A stretch of 23,030 nt of DNA from a virus, in the IMG/VR virus record IMGVR_UViG_3300021961_000668, positions 1 to 23,030 of that record; one strand, written 5' to 3'. Positions within the stretch are counted from its first letter, which is position 1; every line of letters starts with the position of its first letter. Under the pieces are notes generated by a model that saw only the letters and a program-made list of their open reading frames with translations, was not told the DNA's origin and ran no database searches. Position numbers and translations under genes: made by a program. Shown one piece after another: positions 14,319 to 21,318 of the stretch.

Positions 14319-14326
14319 TATTTACG
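14319..14326 (-). promoter_or_regulatory. late-type element CGTAAATA 4 nt from an ATG
   Basis: GTAAATA is a one-base variant of the late motif, squeezed between the terminator at 14361..14332 and ATG 14314. No other promoter candidate or SD fits in this gap. Confidence 0.5.
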
Positions 14327-14331
14327 GTCAC

Positions 14332-14361
14332 AAAAAAAACGCCACTATAAAAGTGGCGTTT
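14332..14361 (-). terminator. strong rho-independent terminator
   Basis: On the minus strand AAACGCCACT pairs with AGTGGCGTTT around a 5-nt loop (10 bp, GC-rich) and runs directly into a U-tract (eight A on the plus strand at 14332-14339, part of them pairing). It lies 26 nt after the stop of the 86-residue gene. It is the best terminator in the window. Confidence 0.92.
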
Positions 14362-14386
14362 CCTTCCCATCCCTAAGGGTTAATTA

Positions 14387-14647
14387 TTATGGGTTCTGAG
14401 CAAAAGTTGCTACAACTGTGCCACCAGTAATAGATGGAGTTGCTGTACCCTGTAGAGCGATATGATCGCCGTTACCTGTACCTTCAACACCTGCTACTGT
14501 GAAAACGTTGTCGTTTGCGTCACCAGTGGTTGCTTCTGTGATAGCTGCTGCTACTGTTGCTGTACCTGTGTTGATTGATACAATATATGTGTTGCCGCCG
14601 AGGCCATTACCTGCGACTACTGCTGCGTTTGATGTTACTGCTGCCAT
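14387..14647 (-). CDS. small Ala/Gly/Thr-rich protein, probable abundant virion protein
   Basis: An 86-residue protein made almost only of small residues and beta-formers (MAAVTSNAAVVAGNGLGGN, YIVSINTGTATVAAAI), without Cys, Trp or Leu-rich segments. It looks like a small beta-sandwich such as capsid-decoration proteins, but this is inference. Its transcription unit is exceptionally complete: late promoter ACTAAATA (14713..14706), a 9-bp hairpin at the 5' end of the mRNA, SD GGAG 8 nt from the ATG, and a strong terminator after the stop. A private, stabilised mRNA suggests high late expression. Confidence 0.8.
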   Translation of the reverse strand: MAAVTSNAAVVAGNGLGGNTYIVSINTGTATVAAAITEATTGDANDNVFTVAGVEGTGNGDHIALQGTATPSITGGTVVATFAQNP

Positions 14648-14673
14648 TTTATTTCTCCTATAATCTTTAATGG

Positions 14674-14697
14674 CAAGTTCATTACTCTATGAACTTG
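14674..14697 (-). promoter_or_regulatory. 5'-leader hairpin of the 86-residue gene
   Basis: CAAGTTCAT/ATGAACTTG is a perfect 9-bp stem with a 6-nt loop, starting about 3 nt after the predicted transcript start (14700). It lacks a U-tract, so it is more likely an mRNA-stabilising 5' stem than a terminator of the upstream gene. Confidence 0.6.
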
Positions 14698-14705
14698 TAT
14701 ACTTT

Positions 14706-14713
14706 TATTTAGT
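14706..14713 (-). promoter_or_regulatory. late-type promoter ACTAAATA
   Basis: ACTAAATA lies in the gap after the 14736 stop. The same 8-mer precedes the fibre gene and the 19981, 21188 and 22260 genes, which supports it as a true promoter variant in this phage. Confidence 0.65.
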
Positions 14714-14735
14714 CATTTTGGAAAAAATATAGCTA

Positions 14736-15680
14736 TTAACGCCTTTTTAAAGCTCTCTTATGCAGAGCTCTAAGGTTTTGTACATATGCAGGACCAGCCT
14801 GAACAATATCATCTATTAGCTGTATTGCTGGCATATATGCTTCTACATATGCTGCGGGAATACCACGTCCGTCAGCAGCCATTTCTAAAAACTTTTTAGC
14901 TAGCATTAAATTTTTAGTTCCTACAAGATAACGATAAAGGGCAATTTCTCTAGTAGTACCTACTAGATCAGGTTTACTTACAACTGGTTCAGGACTTGTT
15001 TCCGTGTCCTTCTCCATATTATTGTTTGATGCCCAATGTTCAAAGTTAGATATAATGTCAGAACTTCCTAGCTTTGCTCTTACTGCAAATATTAAACGAG
15101 TTGCTACAGTTCTTTTGTCTTGCCTAGTAATTTTCCCCCAATCACCCAGCTGTCTACGAATTGCTTTGTAATCAGTGTTTGTTATTCTTAAAGCCGACTC
15201 TAGCTTAATTAACAAACTGTTTACAAGTGTTGGCTCTGCGCCTTTAGCAAGAGTGCTAATGTACCTGTTTAGATCTAATATAGGAAGTTTTGTATTAGCT
15301 TTTAGCTCAATAGCCTTTTCAGGATCTTTTAATTTACGCTGAGCACTATTGTCGCCTACAATAAAATAGATAAAATTATATAGGTCTGTACCCATAATAC
15401 GGTAAAACTTGTACAGTTCAAATCCTGCTGTTTTATTTGTGTAGTCTTTTACAAAACTAGCATAACTAGGATAACGCCTTAGTGTTTCTAACACAAGAAG
15501 CATTAGATATAATCGTTCGCAACAATCAGAATAGGTTAGCTTTTGTGAATTACCGTTGTCTTTAGTCATCCTTGATTCGTGGATGTCTTTTAAGAAGGCA
15601 AATGGTTCTACTTTGGGAACAGACACATCGTGTCCGCCCTCCATTGCTGCCCATTCTAATGATGTGTAACGATCTTCCAT
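14736..15680 (-). CDS. conserved hypothetical protein
   Basis: A 314-residue mostly helical protein, MEDRYTSLEWAAMEGG..., with a central hydrophobic helical block (CCERLYLMLLVLETLRRYPSYA, LYNFIYFIVG) and a basic end (LRALHKRALKRR). The start resembles a hypothetical family in T4-like marine phages. No catalytic motif. Residues about 220-240 (MEKDTETSPEPVVSK) look like a flexible linker between two helical halves. No SD; AATAAATA lies exactly 5 nt before the ATG, predicting a leaderless late mRNA. Confidence 0.78.
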   Translation of the reverse strand: MEDRYTSLEWAAMEGGHDVSVPKVEPFAFLKDIHESRMTKDNGNSQKLTYSDCCERLYLMLLVLETLRRYPSYASFVKDYTNKTAGFELYKFYRIMGTDLYNFIYFIVGDNSAQRKLKDPEKAIELKANTKLPILDLNRYISTLAKGAEPTLVNSLLIKLESALRITNTDYKAIRRQLGDWGKITRQDKRTVATRLIFAVRAKLGSSDIISNFEHWASNNNMEKDTETSPEPVVSKPDLVGTTREIALYRYLVGTKNLMLAKKFLEMAADGRGIPAAYVEAYMPAIQLIDDIVQAGPAYVQNLRALHKRALKRR

Positions 15681-15684
15681 ACTG

Positions 15685-16809
15685 TTATTTATTGAAACTG
15701 TTGTTAGGATTATAATAATTGATCATGTCTACATCATCAACAAAGCTAGCGTTACTATCTATTGATTTATTTTGATGATAAGAAAATATTAATACTCTTT
15801 GTAAACTTACTTTTTTACCCTTCCTATTAAAGTATTCATTGTCTTTAGTAAAATCAAAAATAAACTGCTTTGCATGTGGTTTGTAATCATTTTTGCCTGT
15901 ATGATAACGACCTACTAGCATACTCCATTTTTGAAAATTTTGAGAAGAAAAGAAAACTTTATAATATTTGTCTATTAAATCTTTATCAAGGGTTGGCATA
16001 CTAGCTAGACTATAACCAAAGTAAAAGTGCTGAAATTTTAAATTAAAGTAAATCCACCAAAAGAAATCAAAATTGCTTTTGATCTCACAAGGTGCATGAT
16101 TAATATTATCTACTAACAATTCCCACCACAAATCTTTTTGAAGATCTGTTTTTTCATTAATTGAACTATTTGTTGAGTCAACCCACCATTTATGATATAG
16201 ACCGTTTTGCCAATTGTCCATCATTGCGTCGTTGCCATACCGTCCTTGTGCCCATTCTGTTAGTTTATAAGGATAGGTCATGTCAGCAAGATCGCCTGTA
16301 ACAACAATATAATCTTTATTAAAATATTGTGGTAGATGGAGGCTACTGACTATTTTAAAATTCTTTTGAATAAACTTATAATAAAAACTTGTATATTCTC
16401 GAATGCTATCAATAGACATGCAAACAACTACTTTATCTTTTAAACTGTTGATGTCTTCTAACATCATCAAACTCACTAGTATAGATGTCGAGTCAACACC
16501 GCCAGAATACATTAGCAGCAAAGGTTTATTCATATTGCGGCTCGATTCTAATAGATTTTTTGCTGCTTCTAAACAACAGTCTTTGTATGACATATTAAAA
16601 TTAGTTAGATCAGTTGGTAATTGACAATTTTTATAAACTTCGTAGTTAAAAGTTGACTGTATTCTACCTAGTCGATCTATTATGTTTCCGCGAGGTGTGT
16701 ACCTATCAGTGATTGCCCACATATTTGCAAAATCTAATCTTTTATCTTTTTGTTGATCTAGCAGACTAGTTCGACCATAAAAAAGTTTTTTAGAATTGGA
16801 TGGATGCAT
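15685..16809 (-). CDS. PP-loop ATP pyrophosphatase-like protein (asparagine synthetase/QueC fold)
   Basis: A 374-residue protein. LLLMYSGGVDSTSIL (about residues 97-111) is the PP-loop (SGGxDST) that binds ATP and releases PPi in asparagine synthetase, QueC, TilS, NAD synthetase and related amidating or sulfurating enzymes. The next conserved-looking parts are KVVVCMSIDS (nucleotide-fold strand) and DYIVVTGDLADM, as in Asn-synthetase-like domains where a second acidic loop follows. There is no N-terminal glutaminase domain, and no QueC zinc CxxC cluster is evident. The product could be a modified base, amino acid or peptide; unknown. Start uncertain: ATG 16833 is in frame, but 16809 gives less overlap and a GGA 12 nt upstream. 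Trp, Tyr and Lys are unusually frequent. Confidence 0.75.
   Translation of the reverse strand: MHPSNSKKLFYGRTSLLDQQKDKRLDFANMWAITDRYTPRGNIIDRLGRIQSTFNYEVYKNCQLPTDLTNFNMSYKDCCLEAAKNLLESSRNMNKPLLLMYSGGVDSTSILVSLMMLEDINSLKDKVVVCMSIDSIREYTSFYYKFIQKNFKIVSSLHLPQYFNKDYIVVTGDLADMTYPYKLTEWAQGRYGNDAMMDNWQNGLYHKWWVDSTNSSINEKTDLQKDLWWELLVDNINHAPCEIKSNFDFFWWIYFNLKFQHFYFGYSLASMPTLDKDLIDKYYKVFFSSQNFQKWSMLVGRYHTGKNDYKPHAKQFIFDFTKDNEYFNRKGKKVSLQRVLIFSYHQNKSIDSNASFVDDVDMINYYNPNNSFNK
15686..15693 (-). promoter_or_regulatory. late-type promoter AATAAATA 5 nt from an ATG
   Basis: AATAAATA-ACAGT-ATG: initiation expected on the start codon of the 314-residue gene, which has no SD. The element overlaps the end of the PP-loop gene. 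Confidence 0.55.
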
Positions 16810-17443
16810 GTTCAGATATTTTCCAGAATGCATCTTGACATTCTTTATAGTTTTTTGATCTGTTTATCTGCTGTTTTAAATGTTCGTAGGCTGCATATAA
16901 TCTCATAGAGTACAGCATATATGATTCATGCTTCATTTTTAACTCATTATACGCAACTTCAGGCTCTATAGAATTTATCTTAGCATATTCTTTTACTAGA
17001 TAATTTTTGCTGCCTTGAGCTAGTTCGTGACCTAACGAATTCATAAAATTTAGATCGGTAGTTAAGCAATATCTTTTTTGTATAGACATTAGATTTTGAT
17101 AGAATTTAGTTAAAAATTCTTTTCTTATTTTTGCAAGATCAATAATATCTTTTACATCTTGAGGAGGATTATCGACTAAATCAATTAGAAGAGGCTCAGT
17201 ATTAATCCATCTACGATACTGTAGATAAAGTTTAATAAATTCTTTTTCCAACACAGGTTCTAAACTAAAATTGCTTTCCTCTAACTTTTTAAGAAATTCT
17301 TTATTATTAACATTGAACTCGTGTGGTATAATAACTTCAACATCTGTAAAGCCTTCTATTAGAGCATCTGCCACTGCCGGTATGTTTGTTGCTGCAATGA
17401 TGTAACCAGAAGAGACATCGTATAACAGATATTCTTCACTCAT
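16790..17443 (-). CDS. hypothetical helical protein upstream of PP-loop gene
   Basis: A 217-residue protein. The N-terminus (YLLYDVSSGYIIAATNIPAVADALIEG) looks like a small beta-alpha domain, and about residues 100-215 are helical with many charged and aromatic residues (KIRKEFLTKFYQNLMSIQKRY, SYMLYSMRLYAAYEHLKQQINRSK). No recognised motif. It overlaps the PP-loop gene, so the two are probably translated together and may act on the same substrate. No SD is visible before the ATG (only T-rich sequence), and there is no promoter there, so its translation may depend on the upstream gene 8 nt away. Confidence 0.7.
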   Translation of the reverse strand: MSEEYLLYDVSSGYIIAATNIPAVADALIEGFTDVEVIIPHEFNVNNKEFLKKLEESNFSLEPVLEKEFIKLYLQYRRWINTEPLLIDLVDNPPQDVKDIIDLAKIRKEFLTKFYQNLMSIQKRYCLTTDLNFMNSLGHELAQGSKNYLVKEYAKINSIEPEVAYNELKMKHESYMLYSMRLYAAYEHLKQQINRSKNYKECQDAFWKISEHASIQF

Positions 17444-17451
17444 GTAAAAAA

Positions 17452-17814
17452 TTAGAATTTTTCGTCGTCTTCGGGCTCATCAGGAACATCGTCACCTTTG
17501 AGTTCAACTGGACCATGTTTCTTAGCTAGATCTAGCATACTTGCAATTTCTTCCTTGCTTAGACCTGTTTTCTTAATTAGATCATTTAGGTTTTTTGCAC
17601 CAAATGCTGTACCATAAGCTGTTAGCTCATCGCCCAATCTCGACATCTTATTTGATCTATCAACTTCTGCATCGCTAACGCCTTTGCCCATTGGCATCTT
17701 TGCGCTAATGTCCATTAGTCGACGGCCATAATCTGCGAGTGTGTATTCAGCTTTTGAAGCTTTATAACCTGGATTTACGTTTGCACTTGCTTCTGTAATT
17801 TCTTTAATTTTCAT
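17452..17814 (-). CDS. hypothetical protein
   Basis: A 120-residue protein starting MKIKEITEASANVNPG. The start at 17814 is chosen because AAGGA lies 10 nt upstream and this removes an overlap with the ligase-like gene. The protein is helical (YTLADYGRRLMDISAKM, LNDLIKKTGLSKEEIASMLDLAKKHG), where the last part resembles a small helix-turn-helix, and ends in an acidic tail (DDVPDEPEDDEKF). It follows the ligase-like gene by 10 nt in the same operon. Confidence 0.7.
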   Translation of the reverse strand: MKIKEITEASANVNPGYKASKAEYTLADYGRRLMDISAKMPMGKGVSDAEVDRSNKMSRLGDELTAYGTAFGAKNLNDLIKKTGLSKEEIASMLDLAKKHGPVELKGDDVPDEPEDDEKF

Positions 17815-17824
17815 TTCTATTTCC

Positions 17825-18925
17825 TTAATTAGGTGTCCAACGATGACGTGGAACAAGTTTGGTTTTACTTCCAAGTGCGACATAGCCTTCGCCGCCCTTT
17901 TCGCCTTTTGTGCTTGCCTTCACATCTGCATCTGCTGAGTCAAGTTGATCAATTAGATCATTCTTAACCGCCATTATCTTTCTAACCAATTCAAAAATAG
18001 CAGGCAATGCATTAGGATTAGCCTCGTTCATCGAAGCAATTTTTGCTTGCTTAGGCTCGCTTACTTTGCTAGTTTTAAGCCAATCAAAAAAGTTACTTCC
18101 TAATCCTTCTAGGTTTCCGCCTTTGCTTTGTGAGTTAACATATGTATATATGATATTCTTCATATCACTTAATCCTGCAACAGGTGCTAGAAACTGATCT
18201 ATTGCTTTACCATTTTTAGCTGTTAAACTGCGTATTTCTTTTACATGACTTGTATCAACTTTAGGCTGATGTGTTACATATGTTTGTCCTAAAACAACTG
18301 CATCTTTATTATTCAGTGCCGCTGTATCTTCAATAGGTGTACTAGTTTTACCCCCAAACTCATCATACTGTGAATGTACTACGACACCAACTTTTGATCC
18401 TGCTATGCGTTTACCAAGTTGGCTATCTGTAGTTACTGTGTAGGTGACTTTGTTGGGAGTAAATTGTATTCCTTCTTTACCTGCGGTAAAGGGCTTGCCA
18501 GGCATGTATAATATATCTCCATATACATATCCTCGAAAGCCCGGAGGTGTTGCTTTTTCTAAAATGTTAAAAGTAGCAGCCATGTTATTACCAAAGTCTT
18601 CACGCCACGGCTCACCTTCTACACCTTTGCCCGAGTTTTTAATGAACTTGCTTAGATCGGCTGCGTTGGTAGATTTATTCTTGCCCCAACCATTCTTGCC
18701 AACCATTACAAACTGTCCATCTGACTCGCGACCCCAATACACTGTGGGATTACCGTCCCACTTGATGCTTACATCACTGGTGTCAGTACCTAGCTTGTCT
18801 AGTATGTCTGCTGCTTCATTTGCACCTTCGGCGCCGTCAACAAACACTAGATCTTCAAGGTGTTGAAAGTCGCGGCCTACTTTGGCTGCTTCTGTTAGTA
18901 TTGTGCGAAATTCTTGGAATCTCAT
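17825..18925 (-). CDS. ligase-like covalent nucleotidyltransferase (DUF6267-like)
   Basis: A 366-residue protein that resembles the phage family I recall as DUF6267. Motifs fit the DNA/RNA ligase and mRNA-capping superfamily: motif I K55-W-D-G58 (SIKWDGNPTVYWG) with K55 as candidate AMP/GMP-accepting lysine, motif III-like YGDILY (134-139), motif IV-like EGYV (346-349) and motif V-like K354-T-K356. About 200 residues separate III from IV, longer than in classical ligases. Its ATG overlaps the stop of the nucleotidyltransferase gene (ATGA). Probable role: sealing, capping or adenylylating nucleic-acid ends; no substrate can be deduced. Confidence 0.72.
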   Translation of the reverse strand: MRFQEFRTILTEAAKVGRDFQHLEDLVFVDGAEGANEAADILDKLGTDTSDVSIKWDGNPTVYWGRESDGQFVMVGKNGWGKNKSTNAADLSKFIKNSGKGVEGEPWREDFGNNMAATFNILEKATPPGFRGYVYGDILYMPGKPFTAGKEGIQFTPNKVTYTVTTDSQLGKRIAGSKVGVVVHSQYDEFGGKTSTPIEDTAALNNKDAVVLGQTYVTHQPKVDTSHVKEIRSLTAKNGKAIDQFLAPVAGLSDMKNIIYTYVNSQSKGGNLEGLGSNFFDWLKTSKVSEPKQAKIASMNEANPNALPAIFELVRKIMAVKNDLIDQLDSADADVKASTKGEKGGEGYVALGSKTKLVPRHRWTPN

Positions 18926-19731
18926 TTGTTAAATGCTCCCGATACCATCACAGTATGATTTAACAAGTGACCTGTTATTTCTTTTATACGGTTCAACTGG
19001 CGGTCAGCAAGTGTTTCTTTAGGCTGTACTTTTGCTTTGTTCCATCCTGACTCTGGGTCTTCTTCCTGAGCAGCTATTAACGCCTTAGCGTCTGGTTTTA
19101 CTTTAAGTATACTTTCAACTGATCCTAGATCTTTTGCACCGGCATTAGGACCCAATAGTATCTTTGCAATCTCATCTAGATCACTTGACACTAATGAGTC
19201 GTCGCGTCTTGCTAGTAAACCTTTGTATGCACTCCACTTAAATCCTTCTGGATATTCTGGAGTTGTTGCATTTTTTGCTAGGTCTGCAATTAGTATTTGC
19301 TTGTGTACGCCTTTGTAGGGCGAACCTTTTGGAATGTCGTGTACGTGAAACTTTTGTGCTGTTTCGCCGTTGTCAACAACCATGATATCAACTTGCTGTG
19401 CAGAATCACCCACAGTAGTTTTAACGTGAACACTTGTACCTGTTTTCTTTGTATCAAACCCTGCTTGTTGGAATAGTTTTTCTAGTTCTACTCTAGCACC
19501 TTTAGCATCTTTTACTTTGAAGAAGTCTATTAGCTTACCAGCGTCTATAATCATGTCAAGGTCGCCGCTTCGCTTGCCTGGTGTAGGTGTTGCACCAGAA
19601 CCCATAGGCAGAGCTTTTGCGCCTGTTTTAGATACCACACTATTGATCTGCTTCATCATATCCGGTATGATAGCATGATCAAAGTCAGTAGTCTGATCTG
19701 GCCAAATGTTGCCGCCTTCAGTTAGATTCAT
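18922..19731 (-). CDS. pol-beta-superfamily nucleotidyltransferase
   Basis: A 269-residue protein. PMGSGATPTPGKRSGDLDMII (about 42-62) is the GS...DxD signature of pol-beta-type nucleotidyltransferases with metal ligands D57 and D59; the third Asp is D115 in QVDIMVV. The domain continues with KGVHKQILIADLAKN. The family includes CCA-adding enzymes, poly(A) polymerases, MNT-type toxins and antibiotic NTases. ATG 19731 (SD GAGAG) is preferred over TTG 19746. It overlaps the 87-residue gene by 14 nt upstream and the ligase-like gene by 4 nt downstream, so all three are translationally linked. Confidence 0.8.
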   Translation of the reverse strand: MNLTEGGNIWPDQTTDFDHAIIPDMMKQINSVVSKTGAKALPMGSGATPTPGKRSGDLDMIIDAGKLIDFFKVKDAKGARVELEKLFQQAGFDTKKTGTSVHVKTTVGDSAQQVDIMVVDNGETAQKFHVHDIPKGSPYKGVHKQILIADLAKNATTPEYPEGFKWSAYKGLLARRDDSLVSSDLDEIAKILLGPNAGAKDLGSVESILKVKPDAKALIAAQEEDPESGWNKAKVQPKETLADRQLNRIKEITGHLLNHTVMVSGAFNK

Positions 19732-19981
19732 TTTGTTTACTCTCAATAATTCTGGTCATTGCACGACGAAACTTACGAGGATCGCCGCTTTTGATACTGT
19801 TAAGGAACCGGCGCTCTAATTCACTAGCGGTTTCAATATCATATACCGAGTGTATTCTACTCAAAAGGTTAATTGAACTTTCTATAATATTATTGGCTGT
19901 GCTATCGATAAAACGATCGTTATCACGCTTACCGTAAACACTGTTAAGTTCTTCTAATATGCTTCTAGTCCGTTTTCTCAT
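19718..19981 (-). CDS. small conserved helical protein
   Basis: An 87-residue protein, MRKRTRSILEELNSVYGKRDNDRFIDSTANNIIESSINLLSRI..., ending SGDPRKFRRAMTRIIESK. It is helical and basic at both ends; I recall a similar short protein next to other conserved genes in T4-like cyanophages, with no known function. SD AGGAA and late promoter ACTAAATA (20010..20003) lie upstream, making it the first gene of the NTase-ligase operon. Confidence 0.78.
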   Translation of the reverse strand: MRKRTRSILEELNSVYGKRDNDRFIDSTANNIIESSINLLSRIHSVYDIETASELERRFLNSIKSGDPRKFRRAMTRIIESKQNESN

Positions 19982-19994
19982 TACAGCAATTCCT

Positions 19995-20023
19995 ATGTAT
20001 AGTATTTAGTACATTTTATACAT
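19995..20023 (-). promoter_or_regulatory. late promoter ACTAAATA inside an inverted repeat
   Basis: ACTAAATA (20010..20003) with predicted start near 19997, flanked by ATGTATA/TATACAT arms (7 bp, 15-nt spacing). The arms could be a regulator site or a hairpin ending the upstream transcript. Confidence 0.55.
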
Positions 20024-20027
20024 TACA

Positions 20028-21188
20028 TTAGACAAAGTTTACTCTTTGAGAACAACCAAATTCGTTAGATGTACAGTATTTTGTACTGTCTGGGTCACTT
20101 AGTAAGTCATATTCAGTTAAAACACCGTTTTTAAACTTTAGAGATATAAGTTTGTTTTCTGATACTCGAGTAGTTGGTCTTGCCCACATTATGATGTAGA
20201 CTTCCTTGTTATCTACAATTAGTTCTGATACTCTTTTACAAGACATATATGTTAGAAATGGATTTTCTAAATCACCATACTTATCCGTGTAAAACTGATC
20301 AACTGCTACAGTACTTGCCATAAAACCAAAACTTGTAATGAAATAACTATTGTAATCTTTTGGCAAACTGTCAGTCATACTATCAAACATAATATACTTT
20401 TGATTTTTTAGTTCTGCAATATAATCCTCAGGGTAGTTAAACAGGTCTTTTGATAATTCTAAGGATTCACTTAGGTTATTTTTATCTAAACAAACCATGT
20501 TTTTTTTAAATAGTCTACTTAAAGCAGGGGTCATAAATCCTCCCCCTATGTCTAGGCCTATATCGGCATCATTAATGGATTGTGTATCTACTTTTATAAA
20601 TTTATCTAGATTGTCATATCTTTTTCTGAAACTAAAAGTTTCGCCCCCAAGTTTTTTTAAATATCCATATTCTTTTATTAAACGATCTAAAAAATCATCA
20701 AAGTGAGTTTCTGAAAATAAAAGCTTCAAATCGTCCATAGACGATAAATTTATTTTTCGATTATATAATTTTTTGAATACAAAGATAAAAAAGAGATGAA
20801 AATAAGGTATTTTATTTCGACCTTTACCGTCGTCTAATAAGTGAATTATTTTTCTTGTATTTTTATAATTGCTATTATATAAGAATAAAAGATTAGATAA
20901 GTATTCCTGTCCTGTAAGCTGATTAGGAAACCATTTAAAAACATGAAACATGCTGGATTCTTTTTCGCCTTTTTCTAGAATCCTCTGCACCCATGGTTGC
21001 GATTTATTAATATAAACTTCTTTATGTATCCGCGGTCTTTTAACAATTAACCTAAATAATTCAAATGTAACTTGATCTATAGAGCCGCCATTTTGTAAAC
21101 TTTGCAATACATCTTGGGTAGTATAGTTGTCGGTATTCTTGTGTATTTTTATTATTTCTTTTACTTTTTCAACTTCTTCTTGTGTCAT
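20028..21188 (-). CDS. possible Rossmann-fold (SAM methyltransferase-like) protein
   Basis: A 386-residue protein. ATG 21188 is preferred (SD GAGGG 9 nt upstream); ATG 21203 is in frame. The N-terminal 200 residues are helical and basic. ADIGLDIGGGFMTP (about 209-222) followed by NMVCLDKNN (D235) is the glycine-rich loop plus acidic end of strand 2 found in SAM-dependent methyltransferases; YNSYFITSFGF could be strand 4. There is no DPPY/NPPY or Cys catalytic motif, so it is not a typical DNA methylase. Substrate unknown. AT content and Lys/Asn/Phe use are higher than in most neighbours, hinting at separate ancestry. It has both a sigma70-like and a late-type promoter. Confidence 0.65.
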   Translation of the reverse strand: MTQEEVEKVKEIIKIHKNTDNYTTQDVLQSLQNGGSIDQVTFELFRLIVKRPRIHKEVYINKSQPWVQRILEKGEKESSMFHVFKWFPNQLTGQEYLSNLLFLYNSNYKNTRKIIHLLDDGKGRNKIPYFHLFFIFVFKKLYNRKINLSSMDDLKLLFSETHFDDFLDRLIKEYGYLKKLGGETFSFRKRYDNLDKFIKVDTQSINDADIGLDIGGGFMTPALSRLFKKNMVCLDKNNLSESLELSKDLFNYPEDYIAELKNQKYIMFDSMTDSLPKDYNSYFITSFGFMASTVAVDQFYTDKYGDLENPFLTYMSCKRVSELIVDNKEVYIIMWARPTTRVSENKLISLKFKNGVLTEYDLLSDPDSTKYCTSNEFGCSQRVNFV

Positions 21189-21215
21189 AATGACATCCCT
21201 CATGTGCTTTAAGAA

Positions 21216-21223
21216 TATTTAGT
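21216..21223 (-). promoter_or_regulatory. late-type promoter ACTAAATA
   Basis: Predicted start near 21210, with a 22-nt leader containing SD GAGGG before ATG 21188. Confidence 0.6.
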
Positions 21224-21237
21224 GTAGAACAGATGTA

Positions 21238-21266
21238 ATTATAACACAAGTGTGACAGGAAGTAAA
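21238..21266 (-). promoter_or_regulatory. sigma70-like promoter for the 21188 gene
   Basis: TTTACT (21266..21261), a 17-nt spacer and a perfect TATAAT (21243..21238). The spacer includes ACAC-TT-GTGT. With the late element 15 nt downstream it forms an early/late tandem. Confidence 0.65.
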
Positions 21267-21276
21267 GGGTTAAATT

Positions 21277-21304
21277 GGGCAGGCGTCAAAACTGCCCGTT
21301 TTTA
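21277..21304. terminator. hairpin after the PiT gene
   Basis: GGGCAG/CTGCCC with a 9-nt loop. The best U-tract (GTTTTT) is on the plus strand; on the minus strand, where the PiT gene ends 22 nt earlier, the tail is AATTT. It is probably the PiT terminator, perhaps bidirectional. Confidence 0.6.
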
Positions 21305-21318
21305 ACTACATAGGTACT

